Under the pieces are notes generated by a model. It was given only the letters and a program-made list of their open reading frames with translations, was not told the DNA's origin and did not search any database. This document shows, piece by piece, positions 62,774-64,000 of a stretch of 64,000 bases of DNA. The position numbers were made by a program, and so were the translations under genes. Position 1 is the stretch's first letter. Each line of letters opens with the position of its first letter. The stretch covers positions 3,472,001-3,536,000 of the forward strand of contig NZ_BLLB01000002.1 in NCBI RefSeq assembly GCF_010723735.1, read 5' to 3'. The stretch comes from Mycolicibacterium hippocampi. GTDB lineage: Bacteria; Actinomycetota; Actinomycetes; Mycobacteriales; Mycobacteriaceae.

Positions 62774-64000
62774 ATGAGTAGCGACGTCGCGGACGGCGAT
62801 CTGGTCGCAGGGGTACCCCGGCGACGAATCGTGATCGCCTCGATGGTGGGCACCACCATCGAGTTCTACGACTTCTACATCTACGCCACCGCAGCCGTGT
62901 CGGTGTTTCCGCACCTGTTCTTCCCGAAGAGCGATTCGACGACTGCGTTGCTGGCCTCACTGGCCACCTTCGGGCTCGCGTTCGTCGCACGCCCGGTGGG
63001 CTCGGTCGTGTTCGGGCATTTCGGAGATCGCGTGGGACGTAAGGCAACCCTGGTCGGCTCGCTGTTGCTGATGGGCATCGCGACGTTCGCGATCGGACTG
63101 CTGCCCACCTACGCCCAGGTGGGGATCGTCGCCCCGGCGCTACTGGCGGTCCTGCGTTTCTCCCAGGGACTTGCGCTCGGCGGTGAGTGGAGCGGCGCAG
63201 CGCTGCTGGCCACCGAGACGGCCAGGCCCGGCAAGCGAGGCTGGGCGGCGATGTGGCCGCAACTCGGAGCACCGTTCGGCTTCCTGCTGGCGAACGGTCT
63301 GTTCCTGGCGCTCATCTTCTGGCTCGGCCACCGCACCGCGGAGCCCGACCTGGACGGGGCATTCATGACCTGGGGCTGGCGCATCCCGTTCCTGTTGAGC
63401 GCGGTGATGGTGGCCATCGGCCTGTACGTGCGCCTGCGGCTGATGGAGACGCCGGTGTTCACCCGCGCGGTGGAACGGGGCGAGAAGGTCAAAAGCCCGC
63501 TGGCCGAAGTCTTCCGCTCGAGCTGGCGTCAGCTGATCATCGGCACCTTCGTGATGCTGGCGACGTACACCATGTTCTACATCGTGACGACGTGGGCGCT
63601 GAGCTTCGGCACCGGGAAACGACCGCCGGAGGGCTCCGGACTCGGATTCGGCTACGTCGACTTCCTACAACTGCAGCTGATCGCCGTGCTGTTCTTCGCG
63701 GGCATGCTGCCGCTGTCGGGTTGGCTCGCCGACCGCGTGGGCCGTCGCCGTCTGCTGTTGGTCGTCACGGCGGGAATCATGGCCTACGGCGCGCTGTTCG
63801 CCCCGCTGCTGGGCTCCGGCGACACGTCGTACGGCACCATGCTGGTCTTCTTGATCATCGGGATGACGTTGATGGGCTTCACCTTCGGGCCGATGAGTGC
63901 GGTGCTGCCCGAGTTGTTCCCGACCAACGTGCGGTACACGGGGTCGGGGATCTCCTACAACGTCGCGAGCATCCTCGGTGCTGCGGTGGCACCGTTCATC
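62774..64000 (+). CDS. MFS metabolite:proton symporter (MHS family), 3' end cut by window
   Basis: 409 residues visible, frame open at the right edge. ATG 62774 follows GGAGGCGC. MHS signatures: IVIASMVGTTIEFYDFYIYA, ARPVGSVVFGHFGDRVGRKA, SQGLALGGEWSGAALLATE and ELFPTNVRYTGSGISYNVAS. Such proteins take up organic acids, shikimate or betaines with protons. Family length is about 430-450, so only the last helix or so is missing. Confidence 0.9.
   Translation, partial: MSSDVADGDLVAGVPRRRIVIASMVGTTIEFYDFYIYATAAVSVFPHLFFPKSDSTTALLASLATFGLAFVARPVGSVVFGHFGDRVGRKATLVGSLLLMGIATFAIGLLPTYAQVGIVAPALLAVLRFSQGLALGGEWSGAALLATETARPGKRGWAAMWPQLGAPFGFLLANGLFLALIFWLGHRTAEPDLDGAFMTWGWRIPFLLSAVMVAIGLYVRLRLMETPVFTRAVERGEKVKSPLAEVFRSSWRQLIIGTFVMLATYTMFYIVTTWALSFGTGKRPPEGSGLGFGYVDFLQLQLIAVLFFAGMLPLSGWLADRVGRRRLLLVVTAGIMAYGALFAPLLGSGDTSYGTMLVFLIIGMTLMGFTFGPMSAVLPELFPTNVRYTGSGISYNVASILGAAVAPFI

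Overview
The window is GC-rich chromosomal DNA from a fast-growing mycobacterium (Mycolicibacterium type). The order cydC-cydD-cydB-cydA / HdeD-like gene / adenylate cyclase / tRNA / pdtaR / thiolase-DUF35 pair / polA / rpsA / coaE / uvrB follows the Rv1620c-Rv1633 segment of Mycobacterium tuberculosis. The extra loci (Dps2-type ferritin, tetritol transport operon, glutamate transporter) resemble those at the same place in M. smegmatis. The assignment comes from protein resemblance and synteny recognised by eye, not from a search.

Layout. 1-5464: cytochrome bd oxidase (cydAB) and its ABC exporter (cydDC), minus strand. 5559-13135: a small membrane protein, then a tightly coupled unit of a glutamate-type ABC transporter and a two-component system, a large DUF2339 membrane protein and Dps. 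13077-14384: class III adenylate cyclase, overlapping dps tail to tail. 14429-25197: a 10.8 kb integrated element in the 3' half of a tRNA gene. It carries a tyrosine integrase, an excisionase-like gene, two HNH-type proteins, four small unknown proteins, TerL, portal, scaffold, capsid and two head-completion proteins. It has no tail, lysis, replication or head-protease genes. It looks like a capsid-forming phage satellite related in style to the phiRv1/phiRv2 elements. Between its HNH and terminase genes sits a two-gene cargo of unknown membrane proteins, one ending in seven Trp-x-x repeats.

25330-33165: pdtaR, then a branched-chain amino-acid-type ABC system with two substrate-binding lipoproteins; its LivH carries an unusual exported beta-domain. 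33197-35586: thiolase-like and DUF35 pair under a KstR-like operator, then an alpha/beta hydrolase divergent from a LysR regulator whose palindrome covers its own start codon. 36577-46651: polA, ThrE-like exporter, PrsW-like protease, rpsA, coaE-GrpB fusion, a secreted protein, an Fpg/Nei glycosylase and a DUF402 protein.

46777-59058: a sugar/tetritol locus with an FGGY kinase, an SDR dehydrogenase and a SorC-type regulator. Divergent from these is an operon for a zinc dehydrogenase, a Tat lipoprotein, two permeases, two ATPases, a DhaK-DhaL kinase and an RpiB-type isomerase. Together they would import a four-carbon polyol, oxidise it to erythrulose, phosphorylate it and isomerise it to erythrose 4-phosphate. 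59079-64000: uvrB under a RecA/LexA-independent damage-type promoter, then two MFS transporters, the last cut by the window end.

A recurring theme is leaderless expression: at about a dozen genes an ANNNT-type -10 hexamer lies 6-8 bases before the start codon.
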